DNA of 64,000 nt from NCBI GenBank assembly GCA_000952975.1, contig LM997412.1, positions 310,001 through 374,000 on the forward strand, written 5' to 3'. Below the pieces are notes generated by a model that saw nothing but the letters and a program-made list of their open reading frames with translations, was not told where the DNA came from and made no database searches. Positions 56,125 through 64,000 of this stretch are shown here, in pieces. Both the position numbers and the translations under genes were made by a program. The stretch is from Peptoniphilus sp. ING2-D1G (GTDB taxonomy: Bacteria; Bacillota; Clostridia; Tissierellales; Peptoniphilaceae). Every line of letters starts with the position of its first letter. The stretch's first letter is position 1.

Positions 56125-57153
56125 TTAATTTTGCGGAACTTCTACGCCTATTTCTTCAAAGTATCTTGCTGCTCCGGGGTGAATAGGAGTAGTTACACCT
56201 TCAAGGGCTGTTTGAGCGTCCATTTCTTTACCTGTTGTATGTGCAGCTGCGATTACGTCTTTGCTTTCATAGTAAGCCTTTGTGATCTTGTATACAGTAT
56301 CTTCATCGATGTCAGGTCTGCAGTATAGTACAGCCTTACATGAGATTGTGTTGTTGTCTTCAGTTTGCTTGTCGCTGTAAGTTCCTGCCGGAATAACTTT
56401 TCTTGTGTAGTAAGGAGCATCTGCTTGGATTTTTTCAAGAATTTCATCACTTATATCTATGAAGTTAAGATCCATAGTGGTAAGCATTTCAACTATGGAA
56501 GATGCAGGTACTGCCAATACGTTACAAGCAGCATCGATGTGACCGTCTTGCATTTTTGTAGATGCATCTCCGAAACTGTCGCTTTGACGTTTGATGTCTG
56601 CGTCTATATCAATTCCTGCTGCATCTAAAACTAATTCTGTAAGACCTACAGTTCCTGAGCCTGCCGGTCCAACTGCTATAGTTAAGCCTCTTAAATTTTC
56701 AACATTCTTTGCGCCGGTGTTTGCATTAGCGACGATTTGATATACTTCGTTGTAAACAACACCTATAGCTGTAAAGTTTTTAGCGGGAGCACTGAAGGCG
56801 CCTTTTCCTTCAAAAGCATCGGCTGCGACGCTGTTCATCGCAATACCCAAGTCCATTTCTCCGGCATTGATCAAGTTGATATTTTCAACAGATGCTCCGG
56901 AAGATTGAGCTGTTACTGTAATTTGGTCATCTGCAAGTTTGTCGTTAATAGCGTTAGCCATTGCACCGCCAAGCGCAAAGTAAGTACCACCGCTTGATCC
57001 GGTACCCATTACGAAGTCTTGAGGACCTGCAGCAGGCTCTTTCGCTTCGCCGCCTCCGGAATTACCGCTACTTGCAGAGTTACCGGAATTACCGCATCCG
57101 ACACTACCTAAAAGTAAAACACTCATGAGAATTAATAATAAAAATTTTTTTAT
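56125..57153 (-). CDS. TAXI-family TRAP solute-binding lipoprotein, probable AUA start
   Basis: 342 residues if read from ATA at 57153. The next in-frame ATG (57126) falls inside the signal peptide and leaves MSVLLLGSVGC, lacking the basic N-terminus. From ATA the protein opens KKFLLLIL, a normal signal peptide with lipobox GSVGC, and AAGGAGG lies five bases before the ATA. TAXI motifs MGTGSSGGTYFALGGA and VGPAGSGTVGL are present. Ligands of the family include glutamate and similar acids. First gene of the leftward TRAP operon. Confidence 0.85.
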   Translation of the reverse strand: MKKFLLLILMSVLLLGSVGCGNSGNSASSGNSGGGEAKEPAAGPQDFVMGTGSSGGTYFALGGAMANAINDKLADDQITVTAQSSGASVENINLINAGEMDLGIAMNSVAADAFEGKGAFSAPAKNFTAIGVVYNEVYQIVANANTGAKNVENLRGLTIAVGPAGSGTVGLTELVLDAAGIDIDADIKRQSDSFGDASTKMQDGHIDAACNVLAVPASSIVEMLTTMDLNFIDISDEILEKIQADAPYYTRKVIPAGTYSDKQTEDNNTISCKAVLYCRPDIDEDTVYKITKAYYESKDVIAAAHTTGKEMDAQTALEGVTTPIHPGAARYFEEIGVEVPQN

Positions 57154-57615
57154 ACTTTCCTCCTTGATGAATTTAAGTTAATAAATTGGTGCTAAAAATA
57201 GTTTGGTAATTTCAGATTATCGCTTATTAAAATCAGGAATACGTTTGGTTATGGTTTGTGTACTGCCGATTTAAGTTATTTAAGCAATAATCAATGAATG
57301 GTTTATGGGTTAATTTAATAATACCGCATATGAAAAATGATTTCGACATAAAATTTCAGCATTGTGATTAACGTCATTAATCGGAAGGTTGTAAAATAAG
57401 TGTAAATATAGCGAAAAATGAGAGAAATCAACATAAACAAAATCGAAAATATTTTTAATTATATAAAACGTTTTCAAAAATAAAAACGATACACGGTACC
57501 AAGTATAAAAATGAACTATATTGGCGTATTGATTCCATCAGGGAGGTGAATTGAAAATAAAATAAAAGACCTCATTATTAAAAATCATGCAGAGTAAAAA
57601 AATCGTTGACAATAA
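57154..57615. promoter_or_regulatory. Upstream region of the TAXI operon with candidate operator
   Basis: No intact gene. On the minus strand TATAAT lies at about 57463-57458, and just upstream the text GATACACGGTACC (57489-57501) shares CACGGTAC with the operator of the other TRAP operon. The plus strand has GGGAGGTGA (57541-57549) followed only by a five-codon frame, perhaps a relic. GntR control is inferred. Confidence 0.45.
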
Positions 57616-57642
57616 AAAACCCGTAATATTAAATTACGGGAC
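57616..57642 (-). terminator. Terminator of tRNA-Lys
   Basis: On the minus strand CCCGTAAT-TTAAT-ATTACGGG followed by TTTTTT. Confidence 0.88.
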
Positions 57643-57647
57643 TTAAG

Positions 57648-57723
57648 TGGTGCACCTTCACGGACTCGAACCGTGGGCCCACTGATTAAGAGTCAGTTGC
57701 TCTACCATCTGAGCTAAAGGTGC
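57648..57723 (-). tRNA. tRNA-Lys (CTT)
   Basis: 76 nt on the minus strand. Acceptor GCACCTT/AAGGTGC, anticodon loop CTCTTAA with CTT, CCA encoded at 57650-57648. Confidence 0.94.
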
Positions 57724-57817
57724 AAATGCGAATAACACAGTACATTTTACACCTGATTCGTAAAGTAATCAAGAGTTTTTTTAAAAAACCATGCAACAAA
57801 TTTTACAAAACTTTATC

Positions 57818-58483
57818 TTACTCATATTTGAATGTTCGATAATCGTTTTGATTTTTAACCATGGGATATATTCCTGATATATACTCATAGCTGATGTTAA
57901 AGGCTTTTGTCGGCTCTTTGGATTTGATGGCTTCGTATATATTTAATATTGCACTATATACGGATTTGATATTTTGAGGATCTCTGAATATGAAATTTGC
58001 AAATCTATATAATCTTTCGTTGACTTCAATTAATGTTTTTTTGAGTATTTGATTACCGGAAAGATCAATAATTGCTCTACCCCAGTTAATTACCTCTCTG
58101 TTGATTGTAATTAAATTTTTTTCAAGGTAGGATTTTTTCATATCTTCAATGATTTCTGAAAGCACTTGAGTTCTTTCTGTTATGCCTTCTTCCGCCAGTT
58201 CCTTAACAGCTAATGGTTCGAGGGCGGCTCTTACATCATATAAATCCTTTGCGTCATTTAAGGATATTTTTGAAACTATGAAGGATTTTCTCGGAAAATT
58301 TTCCGCCAGACCATCTTTTGATAGTTTAAAAAGCGCTTCTCTTACGGGAGTTCTTGATACACCCAGCTCCTTGGCTATTTCTATTTCAATCAATTTGTCG
58401 CCCGGGAGCAATTCATTATTCAATATCTTGTTTTTTAAACTTTCATATACTATAGTCGCTAAAGATTTTTTTTCAACATACAT
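57818..58483 (-). CDS. GntR-family (FCD domain) regulator
   Basis: 221 residues from ATG 58483. Winged helix with LGVSRTPVREALFKLSKDGL, then an FCD-type helical domain from about residue 80. Its position, separated from the TAXI operon only by tRNA-Lys, suggests that it regulates that operon or itself; GGACGGTGC just before the start recalls the CGGTGCAC operator core. Target is inference. The FCD metal residues are less complete than in the other GntR protein, so the ligand may be bound without metal. Confidence 0.82.
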   Translation of the reverse strand: MYVEKKSLATIVYESLKNKILNNELLPGDKLIEIEIAKELGVSRTPVREALFKLSKDGLAENFPRKSFIVSKISLNDAKDLYDVRAALEPLAVKELAEEGITERTQVLSEIIEDMKKSYLEKNLITINREVINWGRAIIDLSGNQILKKTLIEVNERLYRFANFIFRDPQNIKSVYSAILNIYEAIKSKEPTKAFNISYEYISGIYPMVKNQNDYRTFKYE

Positions 58484-58629
58484 ATTTTGCACCGTCCAAT
58501 AATGTTTTATTATCCATACATTATATAATAAACTGTGATAAATTTGTATGAATATTATTAAAAAATCAAATTATATTTTATTGACTAAATAGATAAAGTT
58601 ATATACAATTTTTATCATGGAGGTTGATT

Positions 58630-59943
58630 ATGGAATTAATTGTTTCAAAATTTGGAGGAACTTCGCTTGCCACTTCAAATTCTTTTTTACAAGTTGCAGA
58701 TATCATAAAGAGCAATAAAGCAAGGTCTTACATAGTTGCTTCCGCTCCGGGAAAGAGCGGAAAAGAAGACACAAAGGTGACGGATTTACTGTACTTGGTC
58801 TATGATTTAGCTAAACACAACATCAATTTTATGGACACTTTAAACAAAGTTGAAGAAAAATACAAAAAAATTATAAAAGGGTGCAATCTTGACTTTGACA
58901 TAGATCTTTATTTTGAAGATATCACAAATAAATTGGAAAAGGGAACTACGAAGGAATATATCGTGAGCAGAGGTGAATATTTAAATGCTCTGATACTTTC
59001 AAAACTCATAGGATATGATTTTGTGGATGCCTGTGAAGTGATATTTTTTGATGAAAAGGGCAGATTTTTGCAAGATAAATCCTATGCTGCAATCGCAAAG
59101 ATGAAGGAAGAGCATGAATACGCAGTTATACCCGGATTTTATGGAGAAGACCCTAAAGGGAATATAAGAACTTTTTCAAGGGGTGGCGGAGATTTAACGG
59201 GATCTATAATTTCAAGAGGAGTGGGTGCAGATTTATATGAAAACTGGACGGATGTTTCAGGATTTTTAAGTGCAGATCCGAGAATTGTCCATAATCCTAA
59301 ACAAATAGATGTGATTACCTACAGTGAACTCAGGGAGTTGTCTTATGCGGGAGCTTCCGTACTGCATGAGGAGGCCATACTTCCGCTAATCGGTGAAGAC
59401 ATACCCATACAAGTGAAGAACACTTTTAAACCCGATGACAAGGGAACTTTAATAGTCAGTGATGCAAAAAATATCGAAACTGATCAAATTACAGGTGTCA
59501 GCGGCAAAAAACACTTCTCCGTAATAAATATAGAGAAAATTCAAATGAAGGAAGATAAATCTTTCTACAGAAAACTCATGAGTGTTTTAGAGGTAAATCA
59601 AATCGATTTGGAACACATGCCCACATCAATTGATTCAATTTCTTTAATAGTAAAGGGAAATCAACTGGCTTCCAATTATGATACGATTATAAATGAAATC
59701 AAAACCTTCTGTGATACGAGCAATGTGTCGGTGGAAAACGGGATAGCTCTCATAACTGTGGTGGGCAGAGCCATGAAAAATAAAGTAGGGGTATCCGCCA
59801 AACTATTTAAGGCCTTTGCAGATGCCGATATCAATATTCAAATGATAATTCAAGGTTCAAGCGAGCTTAATATAATAGTTGGAATCAAGGAAGAAGAATA
59901 TGAAAAGGCGATAAGAGCCATTTATGAATCTTTTGTGAAATAG
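58630..59943 (+). CDS. Aspartate kinase with ACT domains
   Basis: 437 residues. Kinase domain motifs KFGGTSLA, SRGEYLNA, FSRGGGDLTG, ENWTDVSG; then two ACT domains (from about 295; SVINIEKIQ and LITVVGRAMKNKVG) for feedback control. It phosphorylates aspartate at the head of the lysine/threonine/methionine pathway. GGAGG sets the ATG at 58630. It closely resembles the kinase half of the metY-operon fusion protein but keeps the regulatory domains. Divergent from the GntR gene. Confidence 0.94.
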   Translation: MELIVSKFGGTSLATSNSFLQVADIIKSNKARSYIVASAPGKSGKEDTKVTDLLYLVYDLAKHNINFMDTLNKVEEKYKKIIKGCNLDFDIDLYFEDITNKLEKGTTKEYIVSRGEYLNALILSKLIGYDFVDACEVIFFDEKGRFLQDKSYAAIAKMKEEHEYAVIPGFYGEDPKGNIRTFSRGGGDLTGSIISRGVGADLYENWTDVSGFLSADPRIVHNPKQIDVITYSELRELSYAGASVLHEEAILPLIGEDIPIQVKNTFKPDDKGTLIVSDAKNIETDQITGVSGKKHFSVINIEKIQMKEDKSFYRKLMSVLEVNQIDLEHMPTSIDSISLIVKGNQLASNYDTIINEIKTFCDTSNVSVENGIALITVVGRAMKNKVGVSAKLFKAFADADINIQMIIQGSSELNIIVGIKEEEYEKAIRAIYESFVK

Positions 59944-60016
59944 GTTTAAAGATCTTTTCCTTCAGGTATAAATGCATAGTAAGTGTAAATTATATGTAAA
60001 AGGAGAAGATAATTAA

Positions 60017-60655
60017 ATGAATATTAAAGGATTGTTAGCTATTGTACCCTTATCTTTAGCGCTTGTTGCTTGCGGCGGAAAAGACACATCCAACACGGCA
60101 AATGTCTCTAATACGGATGATAACAGCGCTCCTCAAGTGACGGAGCCAAAAACGGAAAACACAAAAAACAATGCGGCTCAAAACCAAAATGTCGATGAAA
60201 AAACAGCAGAGGTGGGAAACTCAATTTATGTAAATGCCTCAACTAAACTCACAGGTGCAGATGCTGCTAAGATTTTTTCCGATAAATATCCGAATGCTCA
60301 AATAGAATCCGTTGAATACGATACAGAGGAATATAAGTATGAAATAAGCGCAAAAGACGCAGAAAAAGAATATGAAATTAAAATAAATCCCGAAAGTGGT
60401 GAAATCATCGCAGAAGAATTTGAAAATGACAGAGATGATGATGAATTTTTGACTACAGAGCAAATTGCAAAGGCGGAAGATTTTTTAAATAAGGCGGTTT
60501 TAAATTCTGGAGAAGGCTTTTTGGTAAAGAGTTGGGATATGGATATTGACGATGGTATTTGTGAAATAGATATAGAACTTAAAGGCGACGGCGGTTCTGA
60601 AATGGAATATAAATACAACGTTGATACTGCAGAATTAATTGAAAAAGAAAACTAA
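60017..60655 (+). CDS. PepSY-domain lipoprotein
   Basis: 212 residues. Signal peptide with lipobox LALVACGG; a Thr/Asn-rich linker (about 22-70); then two PepSY-like units (LTGADAAKIFSDKYPNAQIE with YEIKINPESGEI; and a second half ending YKYNVDTAELIEKE). Such domains are often inhibitory or metal/protease-related at the surface, role unknown. AAAAGGAGAAG before ATG. Confidence 0.8.
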   Translation: MNIKGLLAIVPLSLALVACGGKDTSNTANVSNTDDNSAPQVTEPKTENTKNNAAQNQNVDEKTAEVGNSIYVNASTKLTGADAAKIFSDKYPNAQIESVEYDTEEYKYEISAKDAEKEYEIKINPESGEIIAEEFENDRDDDEFLTTEQIAKAEDFLNKAVLNSGEGFLVKSWDMDIDDGICEIDIELKGDGGSEMEYKYNVDTAELIEKEN

Positions 60656-60672
60656 ACGGTTTTTTTAAAGGA

Positions 60673-60712
60673 GGGGTCTGTCAATTGTAAATAATTGGCA
60701 GACCCTTATATA
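60673..60712 (+). terminator. Terminator after the PepSY lipoprotein gene
   Basis: GGGTCTG-T-CAATT ... AATTG-G-CAGACCC followed by TTATAT, 18 bases after the stop. Confidence 0.8.
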
Positions 60713-60716
60713 CTTC

Positions 60717-60880
60717 TTGACTGTGTTTCTTATAAAGTATATAATACATACATTATCTTATCGAGAGAGGTGGAGGGACTGGCCCTATGAAACCCGGCAA
60801 CCTGCAAGGCAAGGTGCTAATTCCTGGGTGTAAACTGCAGATAAGAGACACTCTCTCTTATCGAAGAGAGTTTTTTTATA
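60717..60880 (+). promoter_or_regulatory. Promoter and SAM-I (S-box) riboswitch of metNIQ
   Basis: TTGACT (60717-60722), 17-base spacer, TATAAT (60740-60745). The S-box begins at about 60756 with CTTATCGAGAGAGGTGGAGG, followed by ACTGGCCCTATGAAACCCGG and GCAACC, the core SAM-I conserved text. A terminator ACTCTCT...AGAGAGT with seven T ends at about 60877. High SAM should stop transcription of the methionine importer. Confidence 0.96.
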
Positions 60881-60896
60881 TAAATTTGGAGGAACT

Positions 60897-61910
60897 ATGA
60901 TAGAAGTTAAGAATTTGGTAAAAGATTTCACTTCTGAAAATGGTGTTCTAAGAGCGATAGATGATGTGTCATTTACGGTAAAAGATGCGGAAATTTACGG
61001 AATAATCGGACTTTCCGGAGCCGGAAAATCCACACTTGTAAGATGTATCAACAGACTTGAGGAGCCTACGAGCGGAGAGATTATTATAGATGGGGTTTCT
61101 ATTTTGGATCTGAATCATGAAGAGTTATTAAAAGAAAGAAAGGACATAGGCATGATTTTTCAATCTTTTAACCTTTTTATGCAAAAGACGGTGTATAACA
61201 ATATTGCCTATCCTCTTGAAATAATAAAGATGACCAAGGGACAGATAAGGGCAAGAGTGGAAGAACTTTTACATTTTATAGGTCTTGAGGATAAGAGAGA
61301 TGTTTATCCGGCTCAGCTTTCAGGAGGACAACAGCAGAGAGTGGCAATTGCAAGAGCAATCGCGACAAATCCTAAAATTTTGCTGTCTGATGAAGGAACA
61401 TCGGCACTTGATCCGGCAAATACGGAATCCATCTTGAATTTGCTAAAAAAAATAGTAGAAGAGTATAACATGACGATTATCATGATCACCCATCAAATGG
61501 AAGTGGCAAAGGACATATGTGACAGAATAGCGGTGATGGAAAACGGAAAAATAATCGAAGAAAATACCACCGACGAGCTTTTTAAAAATCCCAAGCATCC
61601 CATGACCAGATCTTTTATGAAGAGTATGGACAGTTTAGTTAAGGAGAGGGAAGTTTTAAGTACCAATTTCGGAGACAGTGTGTACAGACTTGCCTACTTG
61701 GATGCAAATTACAACGAGCCTATTTTGTCTCAATGCATCAAGACCTTTGATGTAGATATAAATTTAATATCGGGAAATATAAACCAATTAAAGGAAAAGT
61801 CCGTAGGATACCTGATAATTGAAATCATAGGAGAAGAAGATGAAAAACAAAAGGCCATAGACTTTTTAAAGGATAAAAAGATATCTGTGGAGGTAGTTGA
61901 GAATGAATGA
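60897..61910 (+). CDS. metN: Methionine ABC transporter ATP-binding protein
   Basis: 337 residues. Walker A GLSGAGKST, signature LSGGQQQRVA, Walker B ILLSDEGTSALD, switch His in ITHQMEVA. The C-terminal NIL domain (about 255-337) binds methionine for feedback inhibition. GGAGG precedes the ATG. Controlled by the SAM riboswitch directly upstream. Confidence 0.95.
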   Translation: MIEVKNLVKDFTSENGVLRAIDDVSFTVKDAEIYGIIGLSGAGKSTLVRCINRLEEPTSGEIIIDGVSILDLNHEELLKERKDIGMIFQSFNLFMQKTVYNNIAYPLEIIKMTKGQIRARVEELLHFIGLEDKRDVYPAQLSGGQQQRVAIARAIATNPKILLSDEGTSALDPANTESILNLLKKIVEEYNMTIIMITHQMEVAKDICDRIAVMENGKIIEENTTDELFKNPKHPMTRSFMKSMDSLVKEREVLSTNFGDSVYRLAYLDANYNEPILSQCIKTFDVDINLISGNINQLKEKSVGYLIIEIIGEEDEKQKAIDFLKDKKISVEVVENE

Positions 61911-62553
61911 GATATTGGAAATAATATTGCCGGCAATTCCACAGACTTTAATACTCGTATTTGTTTCATCATTTATTTCCGTAGTATTGGGAATGCCATT
62001 GGGAATAGTTTTAACCCTTACTCGTCCCGGAGGGTTAAGAGAAAATCAAAAACTCTACTCGGTATTAGATTCAATTGTCAATTTCTTGCGTTCAGTTCCC
62101 TTTATAATACTGATGCTGATTTTAATACCTGTAATGCGTGCAATAGTGGGCAAATCCTACGGTACCGCAGCCACCATCATACCCTTGAGCGTTGCGGCCA
62201 TACCTTTTTTCGGAAGGCTGATGGAAGGTTATCTTTCGCAAGTGGATAAGGGAATTCTTGAAGCGGCAAAATCCATGGGATCAAATGATTCTCAAATAGT
62301 ATTTCGAGTTTTGATACCCGAGGCCATGCCTCAAATCGTAAGCGGTATAACAATGATGATAATAAATATAATAGGATATTCCGCAATGGCAGGAGCCATT
62401 GGGGGAGGCGGACTTGGAGAAGTGGCCGTGCGATATGGATATACCTATAAGAGAACGGACATACTTTGGGTGGCGGTAATAATAATAGTGGCCTTTGTAC
62501 AGATAATACAATTATTTGGCAATTATCTTGAAAAGAAAATAGATAAAAAATAA
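61903..62553 (+). CDS. metI: Methionine ABC transporter permease
   Basis: 216 residues with about five membrane segments. MetI features include SVPFIILMLILIPV and the coupling loop GILEAAKSMGSNDSQIVFRVL. The ATG at 61903 follows GGAGG within the metN end (8-base overlap). Confidence 0.93.
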   Translation: MNEILEIILPAIPQTLILVFVSSFISVVLGMPLGIVLTLTRPGGLRENQKLYSVLDSIVNFLRSVPFIILMLILIPVMRAIVGKSYGTAATIIPLSVAAIPFFGRLMEGYLSQVDKGILEAAKSMGSNDSQIVFRVLIPEAMPQIVSGITMMIINIIGYSAMAGAIGGGGLGEVAVRYGYTYKRTDILWVAVIIIVAFVQIIQLFGNYLEKKIDKK

Positions 62554-62565
62554 GGAGGAAGAAAA

Positions 62566-63384
62566 ATGAAAAAAAATTTATTGATTTTATTGATGTTGTC
62601 ATTGCTGTTAGTGGGATGTTCCGGTGGAAACAACCAAAAGCAAAAAGCTGCAGATTCTGCAGAAGACAACAAAATTGTAGTAGGTGTAACACCTGTACCC
62701 CATGAGGAAATAATCAAGGGACTTGAACAACAATTTAAAGATGCGGGACTTGAAGTTGAAGTTGTAGTTTTTGACGATTACATTCAACCCAATGAGCAAT
62801 TGGCGGCAGGGGACTTAGATGCCAATTTCTTTCAACATTTGCCCTATCTTGAAGAGTTTACAGCTCAAAACAAATTGGACTTGGTGTCCATAGGTGCAGT
62901 TCACATTGAACCCATGGGCGTGTATTCAGATTCTCTAACATCACTTGATCAACTTCAAGAAGGAGATGAAATAATCATTCCCAACGACCCCACAAATGGC
63001 GGAAGAGCATTGATAATGTTGGATAAAGAAGGAATTATAAAACTTGAAGACAATACAAACCTAAGCTCCACAGAAAATGACGTTGCAGAAAATCCAAAAA
63101 ACCTGAGATTTGTACCCATGGATGCTCAAAACATTCCCAACACATATAAAGATGCAGCCGCAGCTGTAATAAATTCAAACTTTGCAATAGGAGCAGGGCT
63201 TAATCCAACAAAGGATTCATTATTGATAGAACCCATAGACTCACCCTATGCAAACATAGTAGCAGTGAGAAAAGGGGAAGAAGGAAAAGAAAAATTCAAA
63301 AAGTTCATGGAAGTTTTAAACTCCGATGACGCAAAAGCATTAATTGAAGAAAAATATGAAGGTGCGGTAATACCTGCATTTTAA
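62566..63384 (+). CDS. metQ: Methionine-binding lipoprotein (NlpA/MetQ family)
   Basis: 272 residues. Signal peptide with lipobox LLLVGCSGG. MetQ features: VGVTPVPHEEIIKGL, LDANFFQHLPYLEEF and AVINSNFAIGAGLNP. Captures methionine outside the cell and passes it to MetNI. AAGGAGGAAG before the ATG. Last gene of the operon. Confidence 0.95.
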   Translation: MKKNLLILLMLSLLLVGCSGGNNQKQKAADSAEDNKIVVGVTPVPHEEIIKGLEQQFKDAGLEVEVVVFDDYIQPNEQLAAGDLDANFFQHLPYLEEFTAQNKLDLVSIGAVHIEPMGVYSDSLTSLDQLQEGDEIIIPNDPTNGGRALIMLDKEGIIKLEDNTNLSSTENDVAENPKNLRFVPMDAQNIPNTYKDAAAAVINSNFAIGAGLNPTKDSLLIEPIDSPYANIVAVRKGEEGKEKFKKFMEVLNSDDAKALIEEKYEGAVIPAF

Positions 63385-63418
63385 AAACACATAAATTCTA
63401 AGTATAAGAACATTTTAA

Positions 63419-63458
63419 ATATCGATTTGTCCTGACAGGATAAGTCGATATTTTTTAT
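63419..63458 (+). terminator. Terminator of metNIQ
   Basis: ATATCGA...TCGATAT with inner pairs TCCTGACAGGA, followed by TTTTTT. Confidence 0.85.
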
Positions 63459-63475
63459 TAATTGAAAAACTAAAA

Positions 63476-63526
63476 AATCCACTATAGTTAAAGAACCCTT
63501 AAAAATCTTTAACTATAGTGGATTCG
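63476..63526 (-). terminator. Terminator of tRNA-Leu
   Basis: Long inverted repeat AATCCACTATAGTTAAAG...CTTTAACTATAGTGGATT. On the minus strand TTTTTTAGTTTTT follows it. An 18-base perfect stem is strong. Confidence 0.85.
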
Positions 63527-63613
63527 TGGTACCAAAGGCGGGACTTGAACCCGCATGATGTTGCCATCGCCAGATTTTGAGTCTGGTACGTCTGCCGATT
63601 CCGTCACTTTGGC
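63527..63613 (-). tRNA. tRNA-Leu (CAA)
   Basis: 87-nt class II tRNA on the minus strand. Acceptor GCCAAAG/CTTTGGT (one G-T pair), anticodon stem CCAGA/TCTGG with loop CTCAAAA (anticodon CAA), long variable arm, CCA encoded. Confidence 0.94.
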
Positions 63614-63726
63614 TCAGGTTTCTTATATAATTTAACATTTTATTTACAATAAATCAACATTGAAATTAAATTTATACAATTAATATTTTGTTTTTAATGT
63701 ATAATCTTTTTTAAGGAGTGATACTT

Positions 63727-64000
63727 TTGGAAAACAGAATTTTAATTATAGATGGCTCTTCTCTGTTTTTTAGAGCTTTTTACGCTCTTCCGCTTTTGAA
63801 GACAAAAAAGGGAGTATATACAAATGCGATTTACGGATTTATTTCCATGCTCGAAAATGCAATTGACAAAGTAAATCCACAATATGTAGCGGTATGTTTC
63901 GATATGAAAGGAAAAACCTTCAGAACGGATATTTTTAAAGATTACAAAGGAACAAGACAAAAAACGCCTACGGAACTTGAGCAACAGTTCCCAATAGTTA
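63727..64000 (+). CDS. polA: DNA polymerase I, N-terminal part (runs off window)
   Basis: First 91 codons only. The opening LIIDGSSLFFRAFYALP and AVCFDMKG, FRTDIFKDYKGTR match the 5'-3' exonuclease domain of Pol I, with the first metal-binding Asp in IDGSS. TTG start at 63727 preceded by AAGGAG (63713-63718). The TATAAT at about 63700 is a likely -10. The polymerase domain lies beyond the right edge. Confidence 0.9.
   Translation, partial: MENRILIIDGSSLFFRAFYALPLLKTKKGVYTNAIYGFISMLENAIDKVNPQYVAVCFDMKGKTFRTDIFKDYKGTRQKTPTELEQQFPIV

Overview
The window is AT-rich DNA from a low-GC Gram-positive bacterium. It carries three T-box leaders, a SAM-I riboswitch, an ftsE-ftsX-M23-ctpA cluster, a csaB/tagA cell-wall polysaccharide cluster, consensus sigma-A promoters and AGGAGG ribosome binding sites. 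The biology (TRAP transporters, no respiratory chain genes in view, peptide and amino-acid salvage) suggests an anaerobic member of the Clostridia/Tissierellia, plausibly Peptoniphilaceae-like. That placement is inference.

Layout. 1-2034: 3' part of a 23S rRNA gene, then 5S rRNA. 2042-12575: peptidase T, a small membrane protein coupled to a flavoprotein, a SAF-domain oxidoreductase, an Rrf2 regulator, T-box-controlled ileS (the mupirocin-resistant type 2 form), a HAD phosphatase and an M20 amidohydrolase. 12650-16739: AhpC peroxiredoxin, then a Met T-box controlling metY and a MetA-aspartokinase fusion. 16941-19267: a three-gene ABC importer. 19331-19722: tRNA-Ser, tRNA-CAU and tRNA-Phe. 19904-29313: a CofE-like ligase with 5-formyl-THF cyclo-ligase, the cell-division/cell-wall cluster, a DMT exporter, malic enzyme and T-box-controlled tyrS. 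29600-39863: an AcpS-NnrD fusion, an EndoA/MazF toxin, DUF5693-csaB-methyltransferase-tagA, transketolase and guaA.

From the guaA 3' end (39864) to about 52.7 kb the window is accessory and decayed. It holds a duplicated roughly 110-bp sequence around a MerR gene, a wrecked DNA methyltransferase, a second broken gene, an hsdM/hsdR deletion chimera, an orphan TIR-like protein, a GntR-regulated TRAP operon with an omega-amidase and an RraA-family enzyme, a basic/acidic small-gene pair, and one solitary 28-nt sequence that looks like a type I-E CRISPR repeat. From 52.7 kb on there are tRNA-Leu, an MBL hydrolase, a TAXI-type TRAP system whose binding protein appears to start at AUA, tRNA-Lys, a second GntR regulator, a second aspartokinase, a PepSY lipoprotein, a SAM-riboswitch-controlled metNIQ importer, another tRNA-Leu and the 5' end of polA.

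The genes work together most clearly in methionine supply. Synthesis (metY, metA-AK) is under a Met-tRNA-sensing T-box, while uptake (metNIQ) is under SAM sensing. Short intergenic palindromes built on GGACGATG and GCGGACG cores recur in four intergenic regions as a dispersed repeat family. All assignments are from reading the sequence; no searches or folding programs were run.
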